A DNA stretch of 64,000 bases from Phycisphaerales bacterium. Lineage in GTDB: Bacteria > Planctomycetota > Phycisphaerae > Phycisphaerales > SM1A02. Each line of letters starts with the position of its first letter. Position 1 is the first letter of the stretch. Shown in pieces: positions 17,235 to 27,000 of the stretch. A model generated the notes under the pieces. It did not search any database, had not been told where the DNA came from, and worked only from the letters and a program-made list of their open reading frames with translations. The position numbers and the translations under genes were made by a program. The DNA lies in assembly GCA_009691725.1 (NCBI GenBank), contig SIAP01000001.1:62001-126000 (forward strand). The letters run 5' to 3'.

Positions 17235-18217
17235 TCGATAGGGAAACCCACAGCCGTCAGGCACTGTGTGTGTGGTCGGACGAGGTCTTGAGCGATGAGA
17301 TCGTTGCAGCGGTCACCAAATCCGGTGTTGAAGTGGCTGCTGTGGGGTCTCCCCGTGGAGAAGTGCGGCGGACTTTCGGAGCGGCGGATGACGGGCTCTG
17401 CGATCTGCGTTCGTTTTCCGCCAGAATGCGCACGATTCCGGTGCTGTTTGTAGGGTTTGGCCTGAGTTCGACCACGCCAGCGCTCTTCAAGAGTCATCCG
17501 ACGATTTTTACGACTGAACCATGGATCGCCCCCCCACCGCGCAACCTTGCCGGCAGATTTTCAGTGCCACTGCCTGGAATCCCCGCTGACGGAAGATTTG
17601 AGCAGGCATCGGAGATCTTTTTGCAGACTGGTCCTCCAGATGTCGTGCAGATTTCGTCGCTTGGTGGCCCGGCGTCTGGATCAATCTTGGCACGCATTCA
17701 GGAGGCGTCGAACATTCTTCTGCACTGGATGGGTACGCCGGATCGCGTGAGTTCATCGATCGGCGGAGGGGCAGTCCAACGATCCCAAGTCGATCAACCA
17801 GATTGCGCGAGTCGTTCATTTCGCAAGTGGGTTGGATCATTCGCGATGACCTGTCAATACGCAAATGGCCGTGCGGCACTCATTCTCGCGTCGAATCAGC
17901 ATCCAACATGGAGCCGAGATGCGCTCGCATGCGGCTCATTCGGAGCAGTGCGTGTGGACGACAATTCTTTGGAATGGCGAGATCGATCCAATGCGCTCAT
18001 CGAGCGCGGTGCACTCTCCGCTGGCGAGTGGGGAGCCACAGATTACACCTCGCTCATGGCGCACACACTTCGAGCGGATCGCGTTGACGGGGCAGATCGA
18101 TCCCGGAGCCACAACTGCCGAGCATTCATTGAAGCGGCCTGCCTCAGTGCATTCACGATGGAATCTGAATCCCCCGCCAAGATGGCTGAAATATTGGGCG
18201 AAGATTTGACCGATTAG
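17231..18217 (+). CDS. Protein of unknown function, possibly a divergent Gfo/Idh-like oxidoreductase
   Basis: 328 residues. The N-terminal part could be a Rossmann-like fold (alternating hydrophobic strands ALCVWSDEVLSDEIVAAVTKSGVEVAAVGSP without a GxGxxG motif), and the C-terminus ends SPAKMAEILGEDL, which resembles the closing helix of Gfo/Idh/MocA proteins. No catalytic EKP motif is visible, so the enzyme assignment is weak. Its start overlaps the stop of a 9-codon upstream frame. It ends 12 bp from the convergent rplU gene. Confidence 0.55.
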   Translation: MIDRETHSRQALCVWSDEVLSDEIVAAVTKSGVEVAAVGSPRGEVRRTFGAADDGLCDLRSFSARMRTIPVLFVGFGLSSTTPALFKSHPTIFTTEPWIAPPPRNLAGRFSVPLPGIPADGRFEQASEIFLQTGPPDVVQISSLGGPASGSILARIQEASNILLHWMGTPDRVSSSIGGGAVQRSQVDQPDCASRSFRKWVGSFAMTCQYANGRAALILASNQHPTWSRDALACGSFGAVRVDDNSLEWRDRSNALIERGALSAGEWGATDYTSLMAHTLRADRVDGADRSRSHNCRAFIEAACLSAFTMESESPAKMAEILGEDLTD

Positions 18218-18229
18218 CCCACGACGAGA

Positions 18230-18553
18230 TCAGAGCACAATATCTGTGATCTTGATCTGGACATAAGCCTGCCGATGGCCCTTATGTCGACGATAGCCCT
18301 TGCGACGGCTGTACTTGTTGAGCGTTGTCTTTGCACCGCGCTTGTGGCTGTTCAGGATCTCTGCGTTCACTGTGACATTGGCGAGGTATGGCGCACCGAG
18401 CGATGCGACCGAGCCATCTTCTTTGCCGACGGCAAGAACCTTGCTGAACGACAGTGAAGTCGTCCCCTCTGGAAGCGTGCGAAGGTCGACGTCAAGGATG
18501 TCATCCTTGCGGACCATGATCTGAGTTCCACTATCTTCGATTATTGCGTACAC
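18230..18553 (-). CDS. rplU: 50S ribosomal protein bL21
   Basis: 107 residues with the bL21 pattern YAIIEDSGTQIMVRKDD, VLAVG, the SHKRGAKTTLNKYSRRKGYRRHKGHRQAYVQIKI C-terminal segment split here as basic loop and final strand. The GTG at 18553 matches the family start (MYAII) and has a TATGCT box 9 nt upstream. rpmA (bL27), the usual partner, is not adjacent: downstream is a convergent unrelated gene. Upstream is the aminotransferase, whose stop lies 23 nt away. Confidence 0.93.
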   Translation of the reverse strand: MYAIIEDSGTQIMVRKDDILDVDLRTLPEGTTSLSFSKVLAVGKEDGSVASLGAPYLANVTVNAEILNSHKRGAKTTLNKYSRRKGYRRHKGHRQAYVQIKITDIVL

Positions 18554-18562
18554 GGGGCGAAG

Positions 18563-18568
18563 AGCATA
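18563..18568 (-). promoter_or_regulatory. rplU: Putative -10 box of rplU
   Basis: TATGCT, 9 nt before the GTG start at 18553. It would give rplU its own near-leaderless transcript just after the aminotransferase stop. Confidence 0.45.
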
Positions 18569-18576
18569 CAGCAAAT

Positions 18577-19767
18577 TCAGGAAGACGCCAACTCCCGCAA
18601 TGGTCGGACCATGAGCCGCCTCTGCGCCTCCCGCATGGTGGCCTCTTGCTTGCAGAATGCAAAGCGGAGCCAGCGGCGATCGGGGTTGGCAGCATCGTAA
18701 AAGGCACTCGCGGGAATCGTGGCGATCCCCGCCGCAACCAGCGCATGTGCTGCTGAAACGTCATCGTCCCACCCTGCCGCAACGGCGTTGGCGAGTATGA
18801 AATAGGAGCCCTCCGGCGAGATGCACTGGAAGCCCGCCTCGGTCAAGATGTCCAGCATGACCGCCCTGCGCTTTGCGTAGTCCTTGCGCAATTGGAGGAG
18901 GTAGGACGGATCATCACACACGCAGTTGAGCGCATCTGCTGCGGCGCGTTGCAGCGGAGTCGCAGCGCAGAAGGTCAAGAATTGATGTGCATTTCGAATC
19001 GCCTGCGTGATCGCGGGAGGTGCGATCGCCCAGCCGATCTTCCATCCCGTGAGTGAAAAGGTCTTCCCGAGGCTCCCGAGGACCACTGTGCGCTGGCGCA
19101 TTCCTGGAAGCACCGCGATCGACCTGTGCTCGCGGACAAAGGTGATTTCGTCATACACCTCATCGGAGAGCACGATGCAGTCGAATTCGTTGGCGAGGCG
19201 GGAAATCACTTCGTATTCGCCGAGATCGAACATCCGCCCAGTGGGATTGTGTGGTGAATTCAGGATGATCACTCGAGTTGAAGAATTGAATGCGGGTCGA
19301 AGGAGAGCATCGGTAATACGAAAATCTGGTCCTTCAAGCCGAATCCGACGAGCTCTCGCGCCGGTCATCGCAACGCATGCGGCGTAGGAGTCGTAGCAGG
19401 GATCGAGGAGGATCACTTCGTCGTGGGGATTGATGATTCCGATCAGAGCCGCCGCGATCGCTTCCGTACAACCGGCTGTGACGGTGACTTCCCGTTGTGG
19501 ATCGCACTCATAGCCGATGGAGCGCTCGCTGTATCGGGCAATTGCCTGGTTGGTCTGCGGAAGCCCAAACGCTCGCGCATATTGCCCAAATCCCCCGTCA
19601 ATGGCGCGCTTTGCCGCGTCCTTCACAAACTCTGGACCGTCAAAGTCTGGGAAGCCTTGCCCAAGGTTGACTGCGTTGTGCTCCACTGCGAGACGACTCA
19701 TCGTGGTGAAGATGGACTCGCCAAATGGAGCGAGCCGAGAGTTGGCGACTGGTCGTGGTGTTGTCAT
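18577..19767 (-). CDS. PLP-dependent aminotransferase, class I/II (methionine/kynurenine aminotransferase-like)
   Basis: 396 residues of fold-type I. The PLP lysine is in GSLGKTFSLTGWKIGW, with NSPHNPTGRMF and SDEVYDEI (cofactor ring contacts), the N-terminal NLGQGFPDFDGP and the C-terminal Arg segment WLRFAFCK. The NLGQGFPDF signature is typical of the kynurenine-oxoglutarate / glutamine transaminase K / methionine aminotransferase (YbdL-like) group; the substrate cannot be fixed. Its ATG overlaps the stop of the truncated deacetylase as ATGA. Confidence 0.9.
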   Translation of the reverse strand: MTTPRPVANSRLAPFGESIFTTMSRLAVEHNAVNLGQGFPDFDGPEFVKDAAKRAIDGGFGQYARAFGLPQTNQAIARYSERSIGYECDPQREVTVTAGCTEAIAAALIGIINPHDEVILLDPCYDSYAACVAMTGARARRIRLEGPDFRITDALLRPAFNSSTRVIILNSPHNPTGRMFDLGEYEVISRLANEFDCIVLSDEVYDEITFVREHRSIAVLPGMRQRTVVLGSLGKTFSLTGWKIGWAIAPPAITQAIRNAHQFLTFCAATPLQRAAADALNCVCDDPSYLLQLRKDYAKRRAVMLDILTEAGFQCISPEGSYFILANAVAAGWDDDVSAAHALVAAGIATIPASAFYDAANPDRRWLRFAFCKQEATMREAQRRLMVRPLRELASS

Positions 19768-20027
19768 GGAAGCATTCCTTTCGCTGCGAGAAGATGGGAC
19801 ACGGGATCAATTGCGGCGCGCATGAGTTCCGGGGCATGCAACCCGATCGCCGCGGTGGTGAAGAGTGTGGTGCGAATCCCCCGATCATCGGGCAATGTGA
19901 GGCTTTTCACCCAACCGGCCACGCCGAGGTCCAATTGCTCGCTGATCGACCAGCCTGCGCCGTACGACATGGGAGCATCGAACTCTTCGACATCGAATGT
20001 GATGAGGGCAGTCGCAGGAGTAGTCAC
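19764..20027 (-). pseudogene. Truncated polysaccharide deacetylase (NodB-homology) remnant
   Basis: 87 residues from GTG 20027. The start ATALITFDVEEFDAPMSYG and the following LDLGVAGWVKSLTLPDDRGIRTTLFTTAAIGLHAP match the first strand and helix region of polysaccharide deacetylases, which normally run beyond 220 residues. Here the frame ends at GMLP just where a GHExxSH metal-binding motif is expected, so the metal site is incomplete (first Asp in FDVEE only). The stop overlaps the aminotransferase start. Either a decayed gene or a small protein kept for translational coupling. Confidence 0.6.
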
Positions 20028-20032
20028 GCGTT

Positions 20033-20042
20033 TAGAATGATA
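20033..20042. promoter_or_regulatory. Overlapping divergent -10 boxes
   Basis: TAGAAT (20033-20038, +) lies 11 nt before the pseudouridine synthase ATG 20050, and TATCAT (20042-20037, -) lies 9 nt before the deacetylase-remnant GTG 20027. Start codons are only 22 bp apart, so both mRNAs must have almost no leader. Confidence 0.45.
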
Positions 20043-20049
20043 AAGAACG

Positions 20050-20886
20050 ATGCCTGCCCCTCCTGATTCCAATTCCAAGATTGTGCTTTCGATACTTGTT
20101 CGGGAGGATGATTTCTTCGCGATCAACAAGCCCGCAGGGCTCGTCACACAGCCCGGCGCAGGTCACCGCACGGACAGTCTGATGAATGGTCTCTTCGCCG
20201 TCGATGGCGTTCAACTCACACGACTGGGCTCATCCCGGGACTGGGGATTGCTCCATCGCCTCGACCGCGAAACATCGGGTGTGATTCTGGTTGCGCGCAC
20301 GGCCGCCGCGTATGACCACATTCGCGGGCAGTTTGAAGCACGAACGATTGAAAAGACCTATCTGGCTCTTGTGCGAGGCCGATTGCCCGGTGTCGAGGGA
20401 CGGTGCCGCCAACCGCTGAACGAAGTCCGGCGCGGAGACATGAAAATCAGCGTGGTTGCCCCGCGTGGCGAAGTCGCGGTCACGCATTGGCGAGTCCTCG
20501 CTTCGTCGAAGGATCTCGCGCTCGTCGCATGTGCCATCGAGACTGGAAAATTGCATCAGATTCGGGCGCACATGGCATACTTGGGAGCGCCTGTTGAAGG
20601 AGATCGGGTCTATCGGTCGCTTCTTCCGCCGAACACCAGCACGCCACCCGCTCACCTGCGAAGTGCAATCCCAACGCTGCGACTGCACGCATGGCGAATT
20701 GCATTCGTCCACCCAAGTCACACAAAACGCGTTGAAGTGGATGCTCCGATCCCACAGGCCTTTGCACGGGCGATCGCTCCCTGCGTTGGTTTGCCTGAAT
20801 CTGCAATGCCGTCGAATGAAGCACTCGCGCGCTTGACTGGAATCGTGCAGGGGTCCAAGTGGTGGAACACGGCAAAGGCGACATGA
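20050..20886 (+). CDS. RluA-family RNA pseudouridine synthase without S4 domain
   Basis: 278 residues. The catalytic Asp is in LLHRLDRETSGVIL; other family signatures are INKPAGLVTQPG, EARTIEKTYLALVRG and TGKLHQIRAHMAYLGAPVEGDRVY. The N-terminal S4 RNA-binding domain found in RluC/RluD is missing, so the target (23S rRNA or tRNA) is open. The stop overlaps the next gene start as ATGA. Confidence 0.9.
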   Translation: MPAPPDSNSKIVLSILVREDDFFAINKPAGLVTQPGAGHRTDSLMNGLFAVDGVQLTRLGSSRDWGLLHRLDRETSGVILVARTAAAYDHIRGQFEARTIEKTYLALVRGRLPGVEGRCRQPLNEVRRGDMKISVVAPRGEVAVTHWRVLASSKDLALVACAIETGKLHQIRAHMAYLGAPVEGDRVYRSLLPPNTSTPPAHLRSAIPTLRLHAWRIAFVHPSHTKRVEVDAPIPQAFARAIAPCVGLPESAMPSNEALARLTGIVQGSKWWNTAKAT

Positions 20887-21893
20887 TCGAACAATTGTCA
20901 GCAACTCCGCGCCGTCCCGTTCCAAAAATGGTGAAGCGTTGGATGTTGATCGTGTCATGCGCCATGGCGATTCTGGTCGTGGCGGCGATCATCGTGTGGA
21001 ACAATCCGACCGCTTTGTATGTTGTCGCCACCGCCATGGGTCGGTGGAGTTGTGGGCTCCACATTGAACAGTTCGAAGTTCGCAGCGTTGCCACGCCGAC
21101 GCTTGTCGGTGGGCCATCACCGTCAACGGGCGCGACGCTGGGCGATGGGACACCGATCCTGTTCCTTCACGGTTGGGGCACGAGCAAGGAATCGATGCTG
21201 ATCCAAATGGGATGGTTCAGCACGAATCGTCGAGTGATCGCGCCAGATCTGCCTGGGTTTGGCGACAATCCACTTCCAGCAGAGTGGCATGCCCTCACCG
21301 GACTGGGGTATGTGCGGTGGATCGAAGACTTTCGAGTCGCGGCGAAGCTTGGTCGGATCGATATCGTTGGAGAATCGATGGGCGGCGCATTCGCCGCTGC
21401 GTATGCGGCTGAATATCCAGACTCTGTGCGCCGAATCGCACTGCAAGCGCCGGCTGGTTTGGTCGCGCCGAGGGTCAACGAATTCATGCGGGAAGTTGCC
21501 GCAGGCGAAAACCCGCTTCGGATCACCAACGAAGCAGAAATGGATCGCGTCATTGGGCTCTGTTTCCAAAGACCGCCACCCGTTCCAACTGCATTCAAGA
21601 CCTATCTCATCAATCGTGCGGTCTCCCGTGCGCCACGCCAACAAGAGATGATCGACACCATTCGAGAGTTTCTGATGCGCGGCAACACTGAGACTTTGCA
21701 TTTGATCCGTGCGCCAACACTGGTGATGTATGGCAGCGACGATCAGATCACTGATCCCTCACTCTTGGATGTCTACTGCAATGGGATCGAACACTCGACT
21801 GGCGTGCTCATTCCAGACGCTGGGCATGTCATTTTTTCTGATGCACCGCAGATGACAAGGACAGTGCTGTCCGAATTCCTTGGTGTTCAGTGA
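20883..21893 (+). CDS. Membrane-anchored alpha/beta hydrolase
   Basis: 336 residues. One N-terminal transmembrane helix (LIVSCAMAILVVAAIIVWNN, about residues 20-40) anchors an alpha/beta-hydrolase fold: oxyanion motif FLHGWGTSK, nucleophile Ser in GESMGG, acid Asp in YGSDDQITDP and catalytic His in DAGHVIF. The substrate is unknown. It is translationally coupled to the pseudouridine synthase gene and ends 21 bp before the convergent isocitrate dehydrogenase gene. Confidence 0.87.
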   Translation: MIEQLSATPRRPVPKMVKRWMLIVSCAMAILVVAAIIVWNNPTALYVVATAMGRWSCGLHIEQFEVRSVATPTLVGGPSPSTGATLGDGTPILFLHGWGTSKESMLIQMGWFSTNRRVIAPDLPGFGDNPLPAEWHALTGLGYVRWIEDFRVAAKLGRIDIVGESMGGAFAAAYAAEYPDSVRRIALQAPAGLVAPRVNEFMREVAAGENPLRITNEAEMDRVIGLCFQRPPPVPTAFKTYLINRAVSRAPRQQEMIDTIREFLMRGNTETLHLIRAPTLVMYGSDDQITDPSLLDVYCNGIEHSTGVLIPDAGHVIFSDAPQMTRTVLSEFLGVQ

Positions 21894-21914
21894 AGCGTCA
21901 GCGAGTCACATGGA

Positions 21915-22937
21915 TCACAAGCGTGCGATGATCGCCTCGGCAAACTGAGCGGTTCCCAGCGTGCCTCCGAGATCGCGGGTCTTGCAACCCTCGACCAACG
22001 CACGGTCATATGCCATGCGAATGCGCGTCGCGATTGCCGCGACCGATGGATCATCGTGCATCTCTGCGATGTAGTTGAGCATCATGACGGCGCTCATCGT
22101 GATTGCCAGGGGATTGGCTATCCCCTTTCCAGCAATGTCTGGTGCGCTGCCGTGGACCGCTTCAAAGATCGCACATTGTTCGCCGAGATTCGCCCCTGGA
22201 ACCACGCCGAGTCCTCCGACGAGCCCCGCACAGAGGTCGCTGATGACATCGCCATAGAGATTCTCCATCAAGAGCACATCAAATCGTGTCGGATCTTGCA
22301 CCAGCCGCATGCACGCCGCATCAATGATCAGTTCCTCATAGACGATCTGCGGATACTTGGCGTCATGGACCTCGCGCGCACATCGAATGAACATGCCATC
22401 CGACAACTTCATGATGTTCGCCTTGTGAAACACCGAGACCTTCTTGCGATTTCGATGCACTGCGTACCGAAAGGCGAAGTCGGCAATGCGCAGGCAAGCT
22501 TGGCGTGTGGCCACCTTCACGCTGGTCACCACTCCTTGGGTAATCTCGTTTTCGATCCCTGCATAGAGCCCCTCTGTGTTCTCGCGCACGACAACCAGAT
22601 CGACATGGTCAAAGCGCGTCTTGACCCCGTCAAGGGAACGGACTGGGCGAACCGCGCCATAGAGATCGAGGGTCTTGCGCATCGCGACATTCACCGATGA
22701 GAACCCGCCACCAACCGGCGTGGTGCAGGGACCTTTGAGGGCGACCCGGTGTTTCCTGATCGCCTCGATCGTCGAGGTCGGAAGCAGTTCCTTTTCTCCC
22801 GCCTCAAGGGCAGCGATCCCGGCCTTGCACTCAATCCAGTCGATGGGAGCCTGCGCTGCCGAGAGGATTCCACACGCTGCGTGCGCGACCTCGGGACCGA
22901 TTCCATCGCCGGGGACCAAGATGGCTGTGTATCTCAT
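21915..22937 (-). CDS. NAD-dependent isocitrate dehydrogenase (IDH3/IPMDH family)
   Basis: 340 residues of the decarboxylating beta-hydroxyacid dehydrogenase family: LVPGDGIGPEV, LKGPCTTPVGGGFSSVNVAMRK (substrate Ser/Asn loop), VVRENTEGLYAGIE, the YGDVISDL metal-binding aspartates and the NAD-loop VHGSAPDIAGKGIANP. The TTPVGxGxxSxNVxxRK loop favours isocitrate over 3-isopropylmalate. Catalyses isocitrate to 2-oxoglutarate in the TCA cycle. TATCGT lies 9 nt before the ATG. Confidence 0.9.
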   Translation of the reverse strand: MRYTAILVPGDGIGPEVAHAACGILSAAQAPIDWIECKAGIAALEAGEKELLPTSTIEAIRKHRVALKGPCTTPVGGGFSSVNVAMRKTLDLYGAVRPVRSLDGVKTRFDHVDLVVVRENTEGLYAGIENEITQGVVTSVKVATRQACLRIADFAFRYAVHRNRKKVSVFHKANIMKLSDGMFIRCAREVHDAKYPQIVYEELIIDAACMRLVQDPTRFDVLLMENLYGDVISDLCAGLVGGLGVVPGANLGEQCAIFEAVHGSAPDIAGKGIANPLAITMSAVMMLNYIAEMHDDPSVAAIATRIRMAYDRALVEGCKTRDLGGTLGTAQFAEAIIARL

Positions 22938-22946
22938 GAGCGCAGG

Positions 22947-22952
22947 ACGATA
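22947..22952 (-). promoter_or_regulatory. Putative -10 box of isocitrate dehydrogenase
   Basis: TATCGT, 9 nt upstream of ATG 22937; no Shine-Dalgarno. Confidence 0.45.
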
Positions 22953-23000
22953 GCAGCGTTCTCATCGCCGACTTTTGTAGAGGATGAAAAAGTGCAATGG

Positions 23001-23035
23001 AAAACTCCCCGACGGCATTTCGCCATCGGGGAGTT
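23001..23035 (-). terminator. Hairpin terminator after the LysM-protein gene
   Basis: Nearly perfect inverted repeat ACTCCCCGAYGGC around a short loop, with four T residues on the minus strand. It lies 70 bp beyond the LysM-protein stop and 65 bp before the isocitrate dehydrogenase start, so it separates the two transcription units. Confidence 0.65.
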
Positions 23036-23105
23036 TGGATTTCAAAGTATCCACGAAACGAACCGATCAGTCTTGCCGATCAACCCATCCCATCAACCCA
23101 TCCCA

Positions 23106-24008
23106 TCAACCCTGCTTGGTTGGGATGACGAGCGCCATTCCAACTTGGATCCGGCTGGGGTCACTGCCAATCAGGGTCTTGTTGGCGTCGTAGATTTGCT
23201 TCCAACTTGTGCGGTTTCCGTACACCTTGCCTGCGATCGATCCGAGCGTTTCTCCAGCAACGACAACATGCTTGCTTGTGGCAGTTGGTCCAGAAACTTC
23301 AATGGGAGGTTTCGCGGAGGACACGGTTGGGCGCTCTGCCGCTAACCCAGCTCGCGCAGGAAGATTGATCTTCTGTCCAACCTTCAGGCTCGAAGGATTG
23401 ATGCCCGGATTTGCATCTGCAATCATGGTCCACTTGTTGGTGTCCCTGAACCACTCACCAGCGATTCCTGTGAGTGTGTCACCTGACTTGACGGTGTACG
23501 AGGTGTACGCGGTGTCTTTTGGCTTCGCCGTCGTCACGGTGACAGTTGCTGGTCTCACCGGAGCGGGCCTTGACGACTGGGTTGCGTTCGCTTGGCTCGG
23601 CGAAAGGGCAACCGAGTTTGTCGTCCCGATTGTTGCAGGAGAAAACGACGTTGGTGCTGTGGGAAGTGCAGTACCGCCACCAGCCGCCGTTGGGCTGGAC
23701 ACGATCGCGGTCTTTGGCATCACCGTGGTCGAAGGCGTGGTCGAAGGCGTGTTCGTGCTTGCCGCAAAGGCTGGACCACTCAAAGCTGAGTTTGGCGTTG
23801 CGATTGGAATCGCAGGCAAGGTCCCGACGCCCGCTGCCGGACTGAGCACGGAAGCCGGCGCCTGCGTGAGCGTCGAACTTTCGTTGACGCGTGGTGCCGA
23901 CGCTTCGGTCGAGTTTGAGGGTGAGGGTGCGAGGTATCCGTAGTAGAAAGCTGCAAAAGCAAGCAAACCTACGACCGAGAAAACGACAATCTTAGCTCCG
24001 CGAGTCAT
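23106..24008 (-). CDS. Membrane-anchored protein with two LysM domains
   Basis: 300 residues. An N-terminal transmembrane helix (IVVFSVVGLLAFAAFYYGYL) is followed by a long Ser/Thr/Ala/Pro-rich linker and two LysM peptidoglycan-binding domains, YTVKSGDTLTGIAGEWF and HVVVAGETLGSIAGKVYGN, reaching the C-terminus. Probably a cell-envelope protein tethered to the inner membrane. ATG 24008 is fixed by a GGAGG 7 nt upstream. It is the last gene of the tgt-yajC-secDF unit, 55 bp after secDF. Confidence 0.87.
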   Translation of the reverse strand: MTRGAKIVVFSVVGLLAFAAFYYGYLAPSPSNSTEASAPRVNESSTLTQAPASVLSPAAGVGTLPAIPIATPNSALSGPAFAASTNTPSTTPSTTVMPKTAIVSSPTAAGGGTALPTAPTSFSPATIGTTNSVALSPSQANATQSSRPAPVRPATVTVTTAKPKDTAYTSYTVKSGDTLTGIAGEWFRDTNKWTMIADANPGINPSSLKVGQKINLPARAGLAAERPTVSSAKPPIEVSGPTATSKHVVVAGETLGSIAGKVYGNRTSWKQIYDANKTLIGSDPSRIQVGMALVIPTKQG

Positions 24009-24015
24009 TGTTGGA

Positions 24016-24020
24016 CCTCC
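24016..24020 (-). promoter_or_regulatory. Strong ribosome binding site of the LysM-protein gene
   Basis: GGAGG with 7 nt to ATG 24008. It decides the start against an open frame running 45 codons further upstream, and contrasts with the leaderless starts elsewhere in the window. Confidence 0.75.
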
Positions 24021-24063
24021 ATGTCCGAGAGAGAAAGTGGGTGAAGAACCGTCCGTGAAGTGA

Positions 24064-27000
24064 TCACACCGGAGAGGGGTGAACGACCTTTCCTGTGTTT
24101 GTTCGATAAAGTTCGCTGGCTGAGCGAGTTTCGTGCCGGGCATATGTCATCGGTGCCGCGATCACCACAGAACTGATCGTTCCGGCGATCAGGCCAATGA
24201 TGAAAGTAAACGCGAATGGGGCGATGGCTGGTCCACCCCACAGCAACAACACGAACGCACTCAGCAAGGTGCTCCCACCCGTCACGAGCGTTCGGCTAAA
24301 GGTTTGGTTGATGGCATCATTGATGTTGTTCCATGTCGCAAAGGCTAGTTTGCCCCTGTTCTCTCGGATGCGATCGAGGATGACAATTGTGTCGTTCAAT
24401 GAGTATCCAATGATCGTCAAAAGACCGGCAATAACATTGAGATCTATGCGAAACTCTTGGACGCCGATCATCCGAGCGAGGTCACCGCCCCCAATTCGCA
24501 GGGTCAACGCGAGAGCACCAAGGCACACGAGCACATTGAAAGCGACTGCCGTGATCGTCGCCAGTGAATAGCGCAGGCTCGAAAAGCGCAGCCAGATGTA
24601 CAGAACCATTCCGATCAAACTCACGATGATGGCGACAATCGCGCTTGCCGCAAGGTTTTCGGCGACTCGTGGGGAGAAACTGTTCACCTGATCCAAGCTC
24701 AGTTTGGAGGTGAATGCCGCCTGAATAAGCCTCCATTCCGGCTTGGCGACCACGCGTTCCCAGGTGCCGGCATCCACCTTCGTAATGAGCGCAGATGGTT
24801 CTGCAACCATGACCGCGAGTTCTGTGTAGCCCTTTGACGGGTTGGCACTGTCGGCAAGTTGGATGCCAACCACCTGTGTTTGCCGCGAACTGATGGAGGA
24901 AAAGTCTGGTTGCTTGCGCATGCGCGCGATCCGCATTTCGGCATCTTCAACGGTGACGGGTGGTTGCAGGTCCTTGAGCACCACGATCACCCCACCAATG
25001 AAGTCTCTGGAAGAGTCCTTGATTTCAGGTCGTCCGATGGCGGCGCCGACTGTTTCTTGAGTCAAGGGTTGCGCATACAACGCGCCGGTTGGGTCGTCCG
25101 ATCCGGCAAAGCGCACAGGCTGCACCGCGTCGATCGAGTCCCGGAACAGGGTTGCAACAGCAGCCACCAACGGCTCTGTCACGGTCTGATTTGCGTCAAG
25201 ATCTGCCGGGTTGGCGATCTTGATTTGGAATCCGGTCGAACTGTCATCCGCAGTCGTCTCACCGACGGTGAGAACATTTGCGGATCGCAGTTCGCGAAGG
25301 GCGGGATCCGATGCGGCTTCGCCTTCAGCGTGGAGTTTCGATTCCACTGTCGCACGAGAGAGAAGGAGGCGCCCGTTTGTTGCCGTCGGTTCTCCAGGCG
25401 TGGCCTTGCGAGTCATCAGAGTCATCGTCACACCGCCACGGAACTCGGTTTCGAGCATCTCGCGGCCAGCACCCCACACCAGCCCCATGCAAATCACCGA
25501 AATCACGCAAGCCGTTCCCCACCAGAACCACCGCACTTTGAGCCAGTCAACATTTGGACGAAGGACCTTCATCATCCCCGGGAAAACCGTTGGAAGCATC
25601 GGAAGGCGCTTGATCCCGCACCAATTGATCAGGATGGCGTACATGACCCTCGTACAGAAGAGTGCAGTGAAAAGCGTCGTCAGAACGCCGATCATCATGG
25701 TGAGAGCGAATCCTTTCACCTCGGTGGCAGCCGTCTTGTACAGAACGACGCACACAATGAGATTGGTGATGTTGCCGTCAAAGATTGCCGAGAACGCTCG
25801 CGAGAAACCAAGATCGACCGCGGACCTGAGCGGTTCTTTGTTGTCGATCAACTCTTCGCGTGTTCGCTCATAGATGAGCACGTTCGCGTCGACGGCCATT
25901 CCCACCACGAGTGCGATTCCAGCGAGACCAGGCAGTGTGAAGGCGCCGTCGATTCCAGCCATGATTCCAAAGATCATGGCCAGGTTGAGCAGGATCGCAA
26001 TGTCCGCAATCAGCCCTGCACCGAGGTAATAGATGGCGATCAGCAGGGCAGTTCCGCAACTCGAAATCAGCACGGCCCACAATCCGCGTGCGAGATTGTC
26101 TGCGCCGAGTGCTGGTCCGAGGATGCTCACAGAGATCGGCTCTGGGTGGAGTTTCGCCTCGAGTTCGCCGCCCTGAAGAACTCGGATGAGATATTCGATC
26201 TCTTCGTTTGTAAAGGAGCCGGTGATCTGCCCGGATGTCGAAATCTGCCCTTGCAGATTTGGGGCGGAGAAGAGCTGCCCATCGAGGACAATACCCATTG
26301 GACGACCGATGTTGGCGCCGGTCAGGCGACCCATCAACTGTCCGCCTGCAGGATCGAGTTGGAATGCGACTGCCACTCTGCCGAGCTCATCTTGGCTTGG
26401 GAAGACATTCTTCATCGACCACTGTTTGCCACCGAGATGGTCGAGGCTCATGGCATCGGTCACATAGAGCAGCACATAGGGAACGCCGTTGTACTTCGCA
26501 GCGATGAGGTCTCGACTTCGCAAGTAGGTCACCGGATCCGAAAGAAGTGATTCAATCGCTGCTGGGGAATCTCCCCACTGTTTTGGATCGTTGATTGGGT
26601 ACCAGCGCGCGATGGTCGAGTCAGTTCCGTCAGGACCGCGCTCCGCGAGTTGCGTGCGCATCTCGTCCGCGTTGACACCCTCGGCAGCAGCGGCGCTGAC
26701 TGTGATGTGGAATTCAAGCACGCCCGCTGCTCGCAGGAGTCGCTTCAGATCCTCTGGATCGTCGTACCCGGTGACCTTGGATGCAAAGTCGGCATGCAGT
26801 TGCGCGACCGCGTCGATGTCTGTCGCAAAGTCTGGAAGCAGCGACTTGAGATTGTTCAATTCGGTCGTTCGAGCGCTCGCTCCCCGTTCGCGCGAGCCAT
26901 CTGCAAGTTCCTTCGGCTTCCCCGCAGCATCGCGGACGAAGGGCTGCTCTGTGGAGAGGAGGAGGACCTGCTTGAACCTGCTTTCGTCGATGTTGGTTGC

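Noticed and set aside
24859..26550. 563-codon open frame on the plus strand opposite secDF
   Set aside because: It is the antisense of a certain gene; the translation is His/Arg/Cys-rich without domain features, a by-product of the codon bias of secDF.
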